Shown here: positions 7,627 to 14,715 of the stretch, piece by piece
Layout of the letters: the number at the start of each line of letters is the position of its first letter
Position numbering within the stretch: position 1 is the stretch's first letter
Source of the DNA: JAAYCI01 sp031551695
Lineage (GTDB): Bacteria; Bacillota; Clostridia; Oscillospirales; Ruminococcaceae
Assembly (NCBI GenBank): GCA_031551695.1
Contig: JAVBNG010000002.1
Location: 1-21,008, forward strand
Direction of reading: 5' to 3'
DNA length: 21,008 bases
Translations under genes and position numbers: made by a program
Notes under the pieces: model-generated
Database searches by the model: none
What the model was told of the DNA's origin: nothing
The model's input: only the letters and a program-made list of their open reading frames with translations

Positions 7627-8829
7627 TTAGCGATACAGTGCCATCAATGCGGTGGAATAATTGTGAAAGGTGTTTTTTCCGGCAAGGCGGGCATACTCTC
7701 CAAAGCCGTACATGCCGGTCCACGCAGGCACTTCGCCATTTGCGGAAAGAGCATCTTGCATCATGGCAATCAACTCGTCCTTAACAACCTTGTTGAACAA
7801 AAATCGCCCGCGGGCAAGGCAGTCTGTCTGGAAGACAGCCACGGGCTTGCCACCGCCGATCTGCTGTTTTAAATACTCCAGTGCTTTGGCCTGCTCGGAG
7901 AAAATCAACTCCTCGTCGCGGTTGGTAAGCCAGAGCTTCATGCCGTTTTGGCAGGTGGTGGGGTAGTGCATGGTGCCGTCGGGGTCATACTTTGTAATAA
8001 CGCGCAAAATGTGCGGGTTGCCGTATTCCGCAGCGGTGGCCGGCGGCAATTCCTCGGCCAGGGCACCCACGGGGATGGTCTCGCCGCAGATGGTGTCCGG
8101 CGCGGGAGTAACGCCAAGGCGCTCTGTGTACACGCGCCAGGCGGGCCGGCCGTCCAGCTCGATGATTTTGTTGCCCTCGCATTTCGTCACCACCATAGGC
8201 TCGCCGTAGGCGGTAAAGCCATGGGTGGCGCGGGTCACGGCGCGCAGGGTGGGGTCGGCAAAGCCGACGGCCCACGCGCCGTGTTCGGTGAGAATGCCGT
8301 TCAGGTATTGGTGGTTGATGAGGCCGCGCATATTGTCCGACGAATTGCCGCCGAAAATGGCCATGCCGTCTGCGAATACCTCGTCGAAAGCCTGCAGCAC
8401 AAGGTCGTTTGCAATGTCGATGCCGGGGCACAGCAGATAAACGGCGTTGATGCCGTTTGCCCTGGCCTTGAGGGTTTCGGCCAGTTCCTTGCCTTTTTCG
8501 TAGGAGTTGGCGCCGGTGATGCCGTCCACCGCGGCCACGGCACATTCACCCGCAGGCCCGCACACAGCCATGAGTGAGAGGTCGCTCATGGACTCGCCCA
8601 CGCCGCTGCGCCCGGTAACGCCACTGCAGGAGCCACCCAAAATAGCAGCACCCGGCAGTTTTGCACGTAAGGCGGCGCCCAGGCGGTCCAGCTTGTGGCC
8701 AAGCGGCGCGTTCACCAGCACGGCGCGGCATTCCGCGTCCGGCGCTTCACCGAACATGATTTCCATACATTCATCTATGGAACGCTCATTATTTGCAATG
8801 CGGGTGTTGGCAGAGTAAAACCGCAGCAT
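7627..8829 (-). CDS. FIST N/C-domain sensory protein
   Basis: A 400-residue protein with the FIST_N plus FIST_C architecture, a family thought to bind small ligands such as amino acids and to work with signalling proteins. Visible family blocks are ILGGSCSGVTG (about 61-71), the FGGNSSDNM segment near residue 165, VGFADPTLRAVTRATHGF (about 190-207) and, near the C-terminus, AVFQTDCLARGRFL and TGMYGFGEYARL, which match the end of FIST_C (FSCxxRG-like then G.yt.GEi-like). It has no signal peptide. ATG 8829 is chosen because AGAAAGGG lies 8 bases upstream; a TTG at 8868 would add 13 residues but has no ribosome binding site. It is the first gene of a two-gene minus-strand operon with the hybrid kinase. 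Confidence 0.92.
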   Translation of the reverse strand: MLRFYSANTRIANNERSIDECMEIMFGEAPDAECRAVLVNAPLGHKLDRLGAALRAKLPGAAILGGSCSGVTGRSGVGESMSDLSLMAVCGPAGECAVAAVDGITGANSYEKGKELAETLKARANGINAVYLLCPGIDIANDLVLQAFDEVFADGMAIFGGNSSDNMRGLINHQYLNGILTEHGAWAVGFADPTLRAVTRATHGFTAYGEPMVVTKCEGNKIIELDGRPAWRVYTERLGVTPAPDTICGETIPVGALAEELPPATAAEYGNPHILRVITKYDPDGTMHYPTTCQNGMKLWLTNRDEELIFSEQAKALEYLKQQIGGGKPVAVFQTDCLARGRFLFNKVVKDELIAMMQDALSANGEVPAWTGMYGFGEYARLAGKNTFHNYSTALMALYR

Positions 8830-8871
8830 ATGCTTTGCCCTTTCTTGTTTGACTGTTTCTATAAACAAATA

Positions 8872-8900
8872 ATTATAGCACGTAACATTTGCAGGGTCAA
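8872..8900 (-). promoter_or_regulatory. Promoter of the FIST-kinase operon
   Basis: Read on the minus strand, TTGACC (complement of 8895-8900) is followed after exactly 17 bases by TATAAT (complement of 8872-8877). The predicted transcript starts near 8865 and the leader before ATG 8829 is only about 36 bases. Confidence 0.85.
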
Positions 8901-8924
8901 GAACAGTATTTTGCCGTACGGTAA

Positions 8925-9163
8925 CTCTTCAATCTGCTGGATCTGCTCGGCCGAGAGGATATTTTCGTTGCAGGCACCTATGGTGAACGCGCCCTGCGCG
9001 TATTGGAACACGCCGTCGGCGCTGCTTTCAAATATTCCGGCGCAACGGCAGTGACGATGTCGTCAAAGTCGTTGCCGTGGCACAGGGGGAGATGGAAAAG
9101 CAAGCCAAACATTTTCGTGCTGTAATTGAGGAAAGCGGTATTGACAGGCGGCTTTGTGCATGA
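8925..9163 (+). pseudogene. Possible 3' remnant of a decayed, frameshifted gene
   Basis: No intact gene lies here, but two adjoining frames look coding. From 8925, right after a TAA, one frame reads LFNLLDLLGREDIFVAGTY, continuing through GERALRVLEHAVGAAF to about 9050. The frame from 9053 continues with DDVVKVVAVAQGEMEKQAK and ends at TGA 9161-9163. A single-base frameshift near 9050 would join them into one helix-rich C-terminus of about 79 residues. There is no start codon with a ribosome binding site, and I recognise no family. The TPL promoter overlaps its end. It could also be chance, given the GC-rich sequence. Confidence 0.3.
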
Positions 9164-9169
9164 TATGAT
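9141..9169 (+). promoter_or_regulatory. Promoter of the T-box leader and TPL-like gene
   Basis: Consensus TTGACA (9141-9146) is followed after 17 bases by TATGAT (9164-9169). Transcription should start near 9176, a few bases before stem I of the T-box. Confidence 0.88.
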
Positions 9170-9181
9170 ACAAAAAATGCA

Positions 9182-9473
9182 AAGGCGATGACGGAGAAAA
9201 AGGCATTCCAAAGCCGGCCCCGTTCTGCGGAACGGTACAGAGATCCTGTGGGTGGTGAAAACAGGAGCCGTGATGGAACGCGTCAATACACTCCCGAGCC
9301 GGCGTGCCGAAATTCGAGTAGGCAGGCACGGCGCCCCCGTTACCGGGCTAGGGTTGTTGGACCCGAACAAAGAGTGACAGCTGTACGCAGGCTGTAATGA
9401 GGGTGGTACCGCGGAAGTTCGCTTTCGTCCCTTGGGCAAGGTTTTGTCCATTGGATGGGAGTGTTTTTTTATT
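9182..9473 (+). promoter_or_regulatory. T-box riboswitch, predicted tRNA-Tyr specific
   Basis: The antiterminator T-box AGGGTGGTACCGCG lies at 9400-9413, with its CGTCCCT partner at about 9426-9432. Stem I begins at 9184: GGC/GCC base helix (9184-9186 with 9298-9300), GATGA kink-turn strand (9187-9191), GGAG (9193-9196) pairing CTCC (9291-9294), AGAGA (9239-9243), and the distal helix TCCTGT/ACAGGA (9244-9249, 9261-9266) capped by GGGTGGTGAAA. In the specifier loop CAATACA, TAC (9287-9289) sits exactly one A before the lower helix, as GGC does in the glyQS leader, so the predicted codon is UAC (Tyr). The bulge TGGT (9404-9407) would pair with discriminator A, which fits tRNA-Tyr. Uncharged tRNA-Tyr should favour read-through. 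Confidence 0.93.
9426..9473 (+). terminator. T-box regulated terminator
   Basis: GGGCAA (9434-9439) pairs with TTGTCC (9444-9449), and TCCC (9428-9431) with GGGA (9457-9460) extends the stem; T7 follows (9464-9470). TCCC is also the right half of the antiterminator, so the two structures exclude each other. The exact base pairs of the outer stem are approximate. Confidence 0.8.
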
Positions 9474-9533
9474 TCCCCCAAAAGGGCTGGGCCGGGCCGT
9501 TTCCAACAAATCATTTTTTTTGGAGGAATGAAA

Positions 9534-10997
9534 ATGGAAACCACGAACAACTGCAAAGTCACCTTTTTCTCCGGTGAAAATTACCCGCTGGAAATGCACA
9601 AGGCGCGCATGGTGCAGCGCATCCACCTGCTGCCGGTGCAACAGCGCGTGCAGGCCATGCAGGAGGCGGGCAACAACACCTTTTTGCTAAAAAACCGCGA
9701 CGTGTTTTTGGACATGCTGACGGACAGCGGCGTGAACGCCATGAGCGAGCAGCAATATGCCGCCATGCTGCTGGCGGACGACAGCTACGCCGGCAGCGAG
9801 ACCTTTTACCGGCTGGAGGCGGCGCTGCAGGAGCTGTTCGGCAAAACGCATTTTTTGCCCGCCCACCAGGGCCGCGCCTGCGAAAACATCATTGCCGAAA
9901 CGCTGGTGACGCCCGGCAGCACCGCCGTGATGAACTACCACTTCACCACCACAAAGGCGCATATTACGCGGCTTGGCGGTGAAGTGGCCGAGGTGGTGGG
10001 CGACGCAGGGTTAAACGTCACCGGAACCGACCCTTTCAAGGGCAACTTCGACATGGACAAGCTGCGCGCCACGGTGGCGGGCCTTGGCCGGGACAAGGTG
10101 TCCTTCGTGCGGGTGGAGGCCGGCACGAACCTGATTGGCGGGCAGCCGGTGGCGTTGGCCAACATGCGCGCTGTGGGCGAGTTTTGCAAAGCGCAGGGTC
10201 TCATCACCGTGCTGGACGCCAGTTTGCTGGCGGACAATTTGTACTTCATTAAAACGCGCGAGGCGGACTGCATGGGCCGCGAACTGGGCGACATTGTGCG
10301 GGAGATGGCGTCGTACTTTGACATCGTGTATTTTTCCGCGCGGAAGCTGGGCTGTGCCCGGGGCGGCGGCATCTGCACGTCGGACGAAAAGCTGTTTGAC
10401 CAAATGCGCGCGCTGGTGCCTCTGTACGAAGGGTTTTTGACTTACGGCGGCATGTCCGTGCGGGAGATGGAAGCGCTGGCCGTGGGCCTGCGGGAAACGC
10501 TGGATTTTGACGTGATTAGCCAGACGCCGCTGTTTGTGGAGGCGCTGTGCAACGAGTTGCTGGCCAAAAACATCCCAATCGTCACGCCGCCGGGCGGCCT
10601 TGGCTGCCATTTGGACGCCATGCGCTTTGTGGACCATATCCCGCAGGAGCAATACCCCGCCGGGGCGCTGGCCGCCGCCATGTTCATTGCGGGCGGCGTG
10701 CGCGGCATGGAGCGCGGCACCATGAGCGAGCAGCGGAACCCCGACGGCAGCGAGACGCTGGCCAGCATGGAGCTGCTGCGCCTGGCTTTTCCGAAGCGGG
10801 TATTTTCGCTGTCCCACGTCAAGTTCACGGCAGACCGTGTGGCCTGGCTGTACGAGAACCGCAAGCTTATCGGCGGCCTGGAATTTGTGGAAGAACCCGC
10901 CGTGCTGCGCTTTTTCTTTGGCCGGTTGAAGGCCCTTGGCGGCTGGCAGGAGAAGCTGATGGAACAGTTTTTGGCGGATATGCCGTCCGGGCTGTAG
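9534..10997 (+). CDS. Tyrosine phenol-lyase/tryptophanase family PLP enzyme
   Basis: A 487-residue beta-eliminating lyase that aligns along its length with tyrosine phenol-lyase (tyrosine to phenol, pyruvate and ammonia, reversible). Against remembered Citrobacter TPL there is a constant offset: the PLP lysine is Lys271 (in SARKLG), Asp228 contacts the pyridine nitrogen, and HQGR and NLIGGQPV are kept. The residues that separate TPL from tryptophanase are TPL-like: Thr138 (FTTT) and Met392/Arg394 in GMERG, where tryptophanase has VEIG. Three positions conserved in both enzymes differ: Arg after DAS is Leu231, the His of GGHA is Leu356, and the Asp after the PLP lysine is Leu. The ATG at 9534 has GGAGG 7 bases upstream. 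It is a single gene under a Tyr T-box. The family is sure; the exact reaction is less so. Confidence 0.9.
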   Translation: METTNNCKVTFFSGENYPLEMHKARMVQRIHLLPVQQRVQAMQEAGNNTFLLKNRDVFLDMLTDSGVNAMSEQQYAAMLLADDSYAGSETFYRLEAALQELFGKTHFLPAHQGRACENIIAETLVTPGSTAVMNYHFTTTKAHITRLGGEVAEVVGDAGLNVTGTDPFKGNFDMDKLRATVAGLGRDKVSFVRVEAGTNLIGGQPVALANMRAVGEFCKAQGLITVLDASLLADNLYFIKTREADCMGRELGDIVREMASYFDIVYFSARKLGCARGGGICTSDEKLFDQMRALVPLYEGFLTYGGMSVREMEALAVGLRETLDFDVISQTPLFVEALCNELLAKNIPIVTPPGGLGCHLDAMRFVDHIPQEQYPAGALAAAMFIAGGVRGMERGTMSEQRNPDGSETLASMELLRLAFPKRVFSLSHVKFTADRVAWLYENRKLIGGLEFVEEPAVLRFFFGRLKALGGWQEKLMEQFLADMPSGL

Positions 10998-11038
10998 GCC
11001 TGGCGGCAGAAAAAACAGCAACAATGGGAGCCTCCCCG

Positions 11039-11085
11039 AAATGAAGTGCACCCCAAAAGTTAGACAGTGTGATACACTGCCCTCG
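11039..11085 (+). repeat. Possible insertion-sequence end remnant
   Basis: AAGTGCACCCCAAAAGTTAG (11043-11062), followed by ACAG, resembles terminal inverted repeats of IS3-family elements, which often read ..CCCCAAAAGTTAGACA. A CAGTGT/ACACTG hairpin (about 11064-11078) follows. No transposase gene or matching far end is seen, so this would be a fossil end at most. Confidence 0.3.
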
Positions 11086-11196
11086 GGCATTTGGAAACTC
11101 TGCGGGCCGTAGTGGAAGTGTTTGTGGATGCGTACAACCGGAGGTTTCCCGTTCGCGCTCGTGGGTTTCCTTTAACCGCGCATTGGAACATTCCCG
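11086..11196 (+). other. Gene-free stretch after the TPL-like gene
   Basis: Nothing supported lies between the possible IS end and the terminator hairpin. One frame (about 11090-11190) stays open and contains VVEVFVDAYNRRFPVR, faintly like a transposase C-terminus, but it is short, has no start and cannot be assigned. Confidence 0.3.
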
Positions 11197-11231
11197 GCCG
11201 CCCTGCGCCGCTTGCGCAGGGCGGCTAATTT
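11197..11231 (+). terminator. Terminator of the TPL-like transcript
   Basis: GCCGCCCTGCGC (11197-11208) pairs perfectly with GCGCAGGGCGGC (11214-11225) around a 5-base loop, followed by TAATTTTG. The stem is very stable but the U-tract is interrupted. Confidence 0.65.
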
Positions 11232-11240
11232 TGCTACAAT
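11212..11240 (+). promoter_or_regulatory. Probable promoter of the DUF218 gene, overlapping the terminator
   Basis: TTGCGC (11212-11217) and TACAAT (11235-11240) are 17 bases apart. The -35 box lies in the loop and right arm of the terminator hairpin. An AT-rich run (TTATATATATATG) follows. The -35 match is only fair. Confidence 0.5.
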
Positions 11241-11279
11241 GTTATATATATATGTAATGGAAGAGCACGGGAGAAGCGA

Positions 11280-12050
11280 ATGGGATTTGTGTGGGTTTTG
11301 GCTGTGCTTTTCGTGCTGAACAGCATCGGCATCACCATTTGGTCCAACTTCAACACCGGCACGCTGCTGATGTGGCTCATCAGCCTGGGGCTGGTGGTCT
11401 ATGGTATCTTCCACCGCAAAATAGACGCGTTTTGTGCCGGGGGCGTGGGCTTTGTGCTGAAGGTGCTGTTTTTTGCAGGTGTGGGGGTGTATGCCGCACT
11501 GGTGGTTTTTGTGGCGCTGGCAAGCTGCGCCGCCGTGGCCAAAGGGCGGGGCAAAACCGCCGTGGCCATCATTGTGCTGGGGGCGGGTGTGCACGGCGAA
11601 GCGGTTGGCAATTTGCTGCGCAGGCGGTTGGAGGCTGCCCTTGCCGCTTGTGGGAAAAACCCGGCCGCCCTTGTGGCGGTGACAGGTGGGCGGGGACCGC
11701 AGGAGGATATCCCCGAGGCGCTTGCCATGCAGCGGTGGCTGCTTGCAAACGGCATGGAGAAAAGCCGTGTTGTTGTGGAGGACAAAAGCCGTAACACCGA
11801 GGAGAACCTGCTGTTTGCCAAAGGGCTGCTGGCACAGCGCGGCGTGCAGCCGGGCGCGCCGGTGGCGGTGGTGACAAGCGGTTTCCACTGTTACCGCGCG
11901 GTGGCGCTGGCAAAAAAAGCGGGCTTTCCAAACGCCTTCGCCGTGGCGGCCACCATCAGCCCAACCACTTGGCTGCCGAACTATTTGCGAGAGGTGCTGG
12001 CGGTTTTGAAAATGTGGCTGTTGCTGCGCGGGGCCTTGCAAACGGAATGA
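11280..12050 (+). CDS. YdcF-like DUF218 membrane protein
   Basis: A 256-residue protein with three predicted N-terminal membrane segments (about 1-21, 27-43 and 56-84) and a soluble DUF218 domain from about residue 93. The domain shows the family motifs IIVLGAGVHG, TGGRGPQEDIPEALAM, DKSRNTEENLLFAK and VTSGFHCYRAVALAKKAGF. ElyC, SanA and YdcF belong here; they are linked to cell-envelope integrity or nucleotide-like ligand binding, and the reaction is not established. The membrane anchor and the likely outward-facing domain suggest an envelope role. ATG 11280 follows GGGAGAAG. It may form an operon with the GNAT gene 72 bases downstream. Confidence 0.9.
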   Translation: MGFVWVLAVLFVLNSIGITIWSNFNTGTLLMWLISLGLVVYGIFHRKIDAFCAGGVGFVLKVLFFAGVGVYAALVVFVALASCAAVAKGRGKTAVAIIVLGAGVHGEAVGNLLRRRLEAALAACGKNPAALVAVTGGRGPQEDIPEALAMQRWLLANGMEKSRVVVEDKSRNTEENLLFAKGLLAQRGVQPGAPVAVVTSGFHCYRAVALAKKAGFPNAFAVAATISPTTWLPNYLREVLAVLKMWLLLRGALQTE

Positions 12051-12122
12051 AAGAAGCGGTTTGAGACGGCTTGCGGCAGCGCAGGGCCGCCTTGCTGGAA
12101 AAAACGATGCGGGAGGCTGGAC

Positions 12123-12584
12123 ATGCTGATACGGGATTTTGCGGCGAGTGACCGCGACGAGATTTTGGCGCTGGTGACGGAGTTTTACACGACGCCCAGT
12201 GTGCTGCACCCGGTGCCGATGAGCCACTACACCAACATTTACGCCGAGATGTGCGACGGCGGCAGCGGTCGCGTGCGCGGGCTTGCCATTGAAGACAAAA
12301 GCGAAGTGGTTGGCTTTTGCACGCTGTCTTTCGGTTATTCCACCGAAGCCGGCGGGCCTGTGGTGCTGGTGGAGGAATTGTATGTGAAAGAGGAGTGCCG
12401 GGGCGGCGGCATTGGCAGCGAGGTGCTGCGGTTTGTGGAGGAGGAATACGCCGGAAAAGCCGCGCGCATCCGGCTGGAAGTGATGCCGGACAACCACCGC
12501 GCCATCGAGCTTTATAAAAAGCTGGGCTTTGAAGAACTGCCCTACCTGCAAATGGTGAAGGAACGCGGGACGGGCGCGGAATAG
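12123..12584 (+). CDS. GNAT family N-acetyltransferase
   Basis: A 153-residue single-domain GNAT protein expected to move an acetyl group from acetyl-CoA to an amine. Motif A is clear: VVLVEELYVKEECRGGGIG (about 79-97), where the RGGGIG loop holds the pyrophosphate of CoA. Motif B follows as LEVMPDNHRAIELYKKLGF, with the usual N...A..LY..LGF pattern. The N-terminus (MLIRDFAASDRDEIL) is a typical GNAT first strand and helix. The substrate cannot be told. The start has GGGAGG 7 bases upstream. It lies between an envelope DUF218 protein and an ABC exporter; a role in modifying a toxic amine is possible but unproven. Confidence 0.92.
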   Translation: MLIRDFAASDRDEILALVTEFYTTPSVLHPVPMSHYTNIYAEMCDGGSGRVRGLAIEDKSEVVGFCTLSFGYSTEAGGPVVLVEELYVKEECRGGGIGSEVLRFVEEEYAGKAARIRLEVMPDNHRAIELYKKLGFEELPYLQMVKERGTGAE

Positions 12585-12586
12585 GG

Positions 12587-12607
12587 CCTGCCTGTTTTTC
12601 GGGCAGG
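12587..12607 (+). terminator. Weak hairpin between GNAT and ABC genes
   Basis: CCTGCC (12587-12592) pairs with GGCAGG (12602-12607) around a T-rich loop. No U-tract follows, so it is more likely an attenuating or mRNA-stabilising stem than a full terminator. Confidence 0.3.
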
Positions 12608-12647
12608 GGCCAATTTAAAACTGGAAAGACACAGGAGACAACTGACT

Positions 12648-14396
12648 TTGCAAGAGCAGGCACCCCAATACCGAAAAAAAACAGTGGTGGCGCATTTGCT
12701 GCCCTATTACAAGCCGCACATGGCGCTGTTTTTGGCGGACATGGCGGCTGCATTGCTTTTGGCCGTGTGCGACCTTGTGTACCCCATGGTGACGCGCAGC
12801 ATCATCAACGTGTATGTGCCCAAGAGGGAGTTGAACGCGCTGATATTCGCCTGCGCCATGCTGCTGGTTATTTTTATCGGCAAGTTTTTCCTCAACTATT
12901 TCGTCACCAGTTGGGGCCACATCATGGGCACGCGCATGCAGGCGGACATGCGCCACGATTTGTTCCGCCACATCCAAAGCCTGCCTTTTTCCTACTTTGA
13001 CGAACACCGCACAGGCAGCCTGATGAGCCGCATCGTGAACGATTTGATGGAGATTTCGGAGCTGGCCCACCACGGGCCGGAGGACCTGTTCATCTCCGTC
13101 ATCTCCTTCTTCGGGGCGTTCATCATTTTGGCGAACATCAATTTGCCGCTTACCTGCATCATTTTTGCCTTTGTGCCGCCGGTGGTCATCTTCAACATCA
13201 TCATGCGGCGGCGCATGTCCTCGGCTTTCCGCGCCCGGCGGGAGACCATTTCCGGCATCAACGCCGAAATTGAAAACAGCATTTCGGGCATCCGTGTGGC
13301 AAAGGCGTTTACCAATGCCGCGCACGAACAACACAAGTTTATGCAGCGCACGGGCGAGTTTGTGAAAGCGGCGGCCCACGCCTACCAGGTGATGGCGGTG
13401 TTCCATTCGGGCACGGTGCTGGGGCTGGACATTTTGACGCTGGCCGCGCTGGTGAGCGCCGCGGCGTTCTTTTTCACCGGGCGCATCAACGTGGGCGACA
13501 TGGCCGCGTTTTTGCTGTACATCAGCGCGTTTACCCAGCCCATCCGGCGGCTGACGCAGTTTGTGGAGCAGTTTGAGGACGGCATGAGCGGCTTTAGGCG
13601 GTTCAACGAGATTATGGACGTGCCGCCGGAGGTGAACCCGGACGACCCGGAGCGCCCGCGGGTGCTGAAAGGAGAAATTGCGTTTCAGGACGTGAGTTTT
13701 TCCTACGGTGAAGACGGCGGCGTTTTGAAGGATATCGACCTGAAGATACCGGCGGGCACGGAGGTGGCGATGGTGGGGCCCAGCGGCGGCGGGAAAACCA
13801 CGCTGTGCCATTTGATACCACGGTTTTACGTGCCGCAGGAGGGCAGCATTACCCTGGACGGCGTGGATGTGAACAAGTTCGACTACACCGAGCTGCGCCG
13901 GGCCATTGGCATTGTGCAGCAGGATGTGTTCATTTTCTCCGGCACCATTGCGGAGAACATCGCCTACGGCCGGCTGGACGCAAGCGACGAAGAAGTGCGC
14001 GAGGCGGCAAGGCAGGCAGGGCTGGACGAGTTTATCAGGACGCTGCCGGAGGGCTATGACACAGACATCGGCGAGCGCGGGGCCAAGCTGTCCGGCGGGC
14101 AGAAGCAGCGCATCTCCATTGCGCGGGTGTTTTTGAAAAACCCGCCCATCCTGATTTTGGACGAGGCGACCAGCAGTTTGGACAACGCCACCGAGCGGGC
14201 CATCCAGGGCGCGTTCGACCGGCTGGCAAAAAACCGCACCACCTTGGTGGTGGCGCACCGGCTGTCCACAGTGAAGAACGCGGACGAAATCGTGGTGCTG
14301 GACGCCAGCGGCATTGCCGAGCGCGGCACCCACGAAAAGCTGCTGCAAAAGCCGGGCGGAATTTACCGGGAGCTGTACGAGACGCAGTTGAAATAG
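12648..14396 (+). CDS. ABC exporter, fused permease and ATPase half-transporter
   Basis: A 582-residue type IV (MsbA/LmrA-like) ABC exporter half. The membrane domain (about 15-320) has six predicted helices and the coupling segment RHDLFRHIQSLPFSYFDEHRTGSLMSR. The nucleotide-binding domain (about 340-582) has Walker A GPSGGGKTT, the Q loop IVQQDVFIFSGT, signature LSGGQKQ, Walker B ILILDEATSSLD and switch histidine in VVAHRLST. It should work as a homodimer or pair with another half; no partner gene is adjacent. Substrates of this family are lipids, drugs or peptides, and cannot be told here. The start is TTG, chosen because AGGAG (12633-12637) lies 10 bases before and the next Met would remove the N-terminal elbow helix. 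The end has no strong terminator. Confidence 0.95.
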   Translation: MQEQAPQYRKKTVVAHLLPYYKPHMALFLADMAAALLLAVCDLVYPMVTRSIINVYVPKRELNALIFACAMLLVIFIGKFFLNYFVTSWGHIMGTRMQADMRHDLFRHIQSLPFSYFDEHRTGSLMSRIVNDLMEISELAHHGPEDLFISVISFFGAFIILANINLPLTCIIFAFVPPVVIFNIIMRRRMSSAFRARRETISGINAEIENSISGIRVAKAFTNAAHEQHKFMQRTGEFVKAAAHAYQVMAVFHSGTVLGLDILTLAALVSAAAFFFTGRINVGDMAAFLLYISAFTQPIRRLTQFVEQFEDGMSGFRRFNEIMDVPPEVNPDDPERPRVLKGEIAFQDVSFSYGEDGGVLKDIDLKIPAGTEVAMVGPSGGGKTTLCHLIPRFYVPQEGSITLDGVDVNKFDYTELRRAIGIVQQDVFIFSGTIAENIAYGRLDASDEEVREAARQAGLDEFIRTLPEGYDTDIGERGAKLSGGQKQRISIARVFLKNPPILILDEATSSLDNATERAIQGAFDRLAKNRTTLVVAHRLSTVKNADEIVVLDASGIAERGTHEKLLQKPGGIYRELYETQLK

Positions 14397-14483
14397 CCTT
14401 TTTTGGGTTTTGAGAATTGTGTTTTCCGTTTTGTATCATCTGTTATTTATACATTGTATTAAAAAGTAAGGAGCGTTTGCACC

Positions 14484-14690
14484 ATGAAAAAGACAGTGAA
14501 AATAGAGGGTATGAGCTGCGGACACTGTACGGCGCGGGTGCAAAACGCGCTGGAAGAGCTGGGCATGAAGACAGATGTGAGCCTGGAAAACGGCGCTGCC
14601 ACCATTGAGGCAGAGGCCATCGACGACACGGCTGTGTGTGCCGCTATCGACGAGGCGGGCTATGAAGTGACGGGGATTGATGAAGTGTGA
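14484..14690 (+). CDS. copZ: CopZ-like heavy-metal-binding chaperone
   Basis: A 68-residue single HMA (heavy-metal-associated) domain with the metal-binding motif GMSCGHC (about 9-15), as in copper chaperone CopZ and in the N-terminal domains of CopA ATPases. The ferredoxin-like pattern continues with TARVQNALEEL and the closing strand ATIEAEAIDD...AIDEAGYEVT. It should bind Cu(I) through the two cysteines and hand it to a P-type ATPase, but no copA or csoR gene is in the window. ATG 14484 has AAGGAG (14468-14473) upstream. The upstream 87 bases are T-rich and may hold a weak promoter that I cannot place well. Confidence 0.92.
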   Translation: MKKTVKIEGMSCGHCTARVQNALEELGMKTDVSLENGAATIEAEAIDDTAVCAAIDEAGYEVTGIDEV

Positions 14691-14715
14691 GCGTGTGAAA
14701 AAAGTGCGGTGCAAC

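Noticed and set aside
9534..10997. Tryptophanase (tnaA) as the name for the lyase
   Set aside because: The Met-Glu-Arg-Gly segment and Thr138 are TPL-like, and the T-box specifier reads Tyr rather than Trp. Because some catalytic residues differ, no gene symbol is given.
12615..14348. 577-codon open frame on the minus strand
   Set aside because: It lies antisense to the ABC exporter, which has every expected motif. The antisense frame is His, Arg and Gln rich, has no domain signs and is kept open by high GC at third codon positions.
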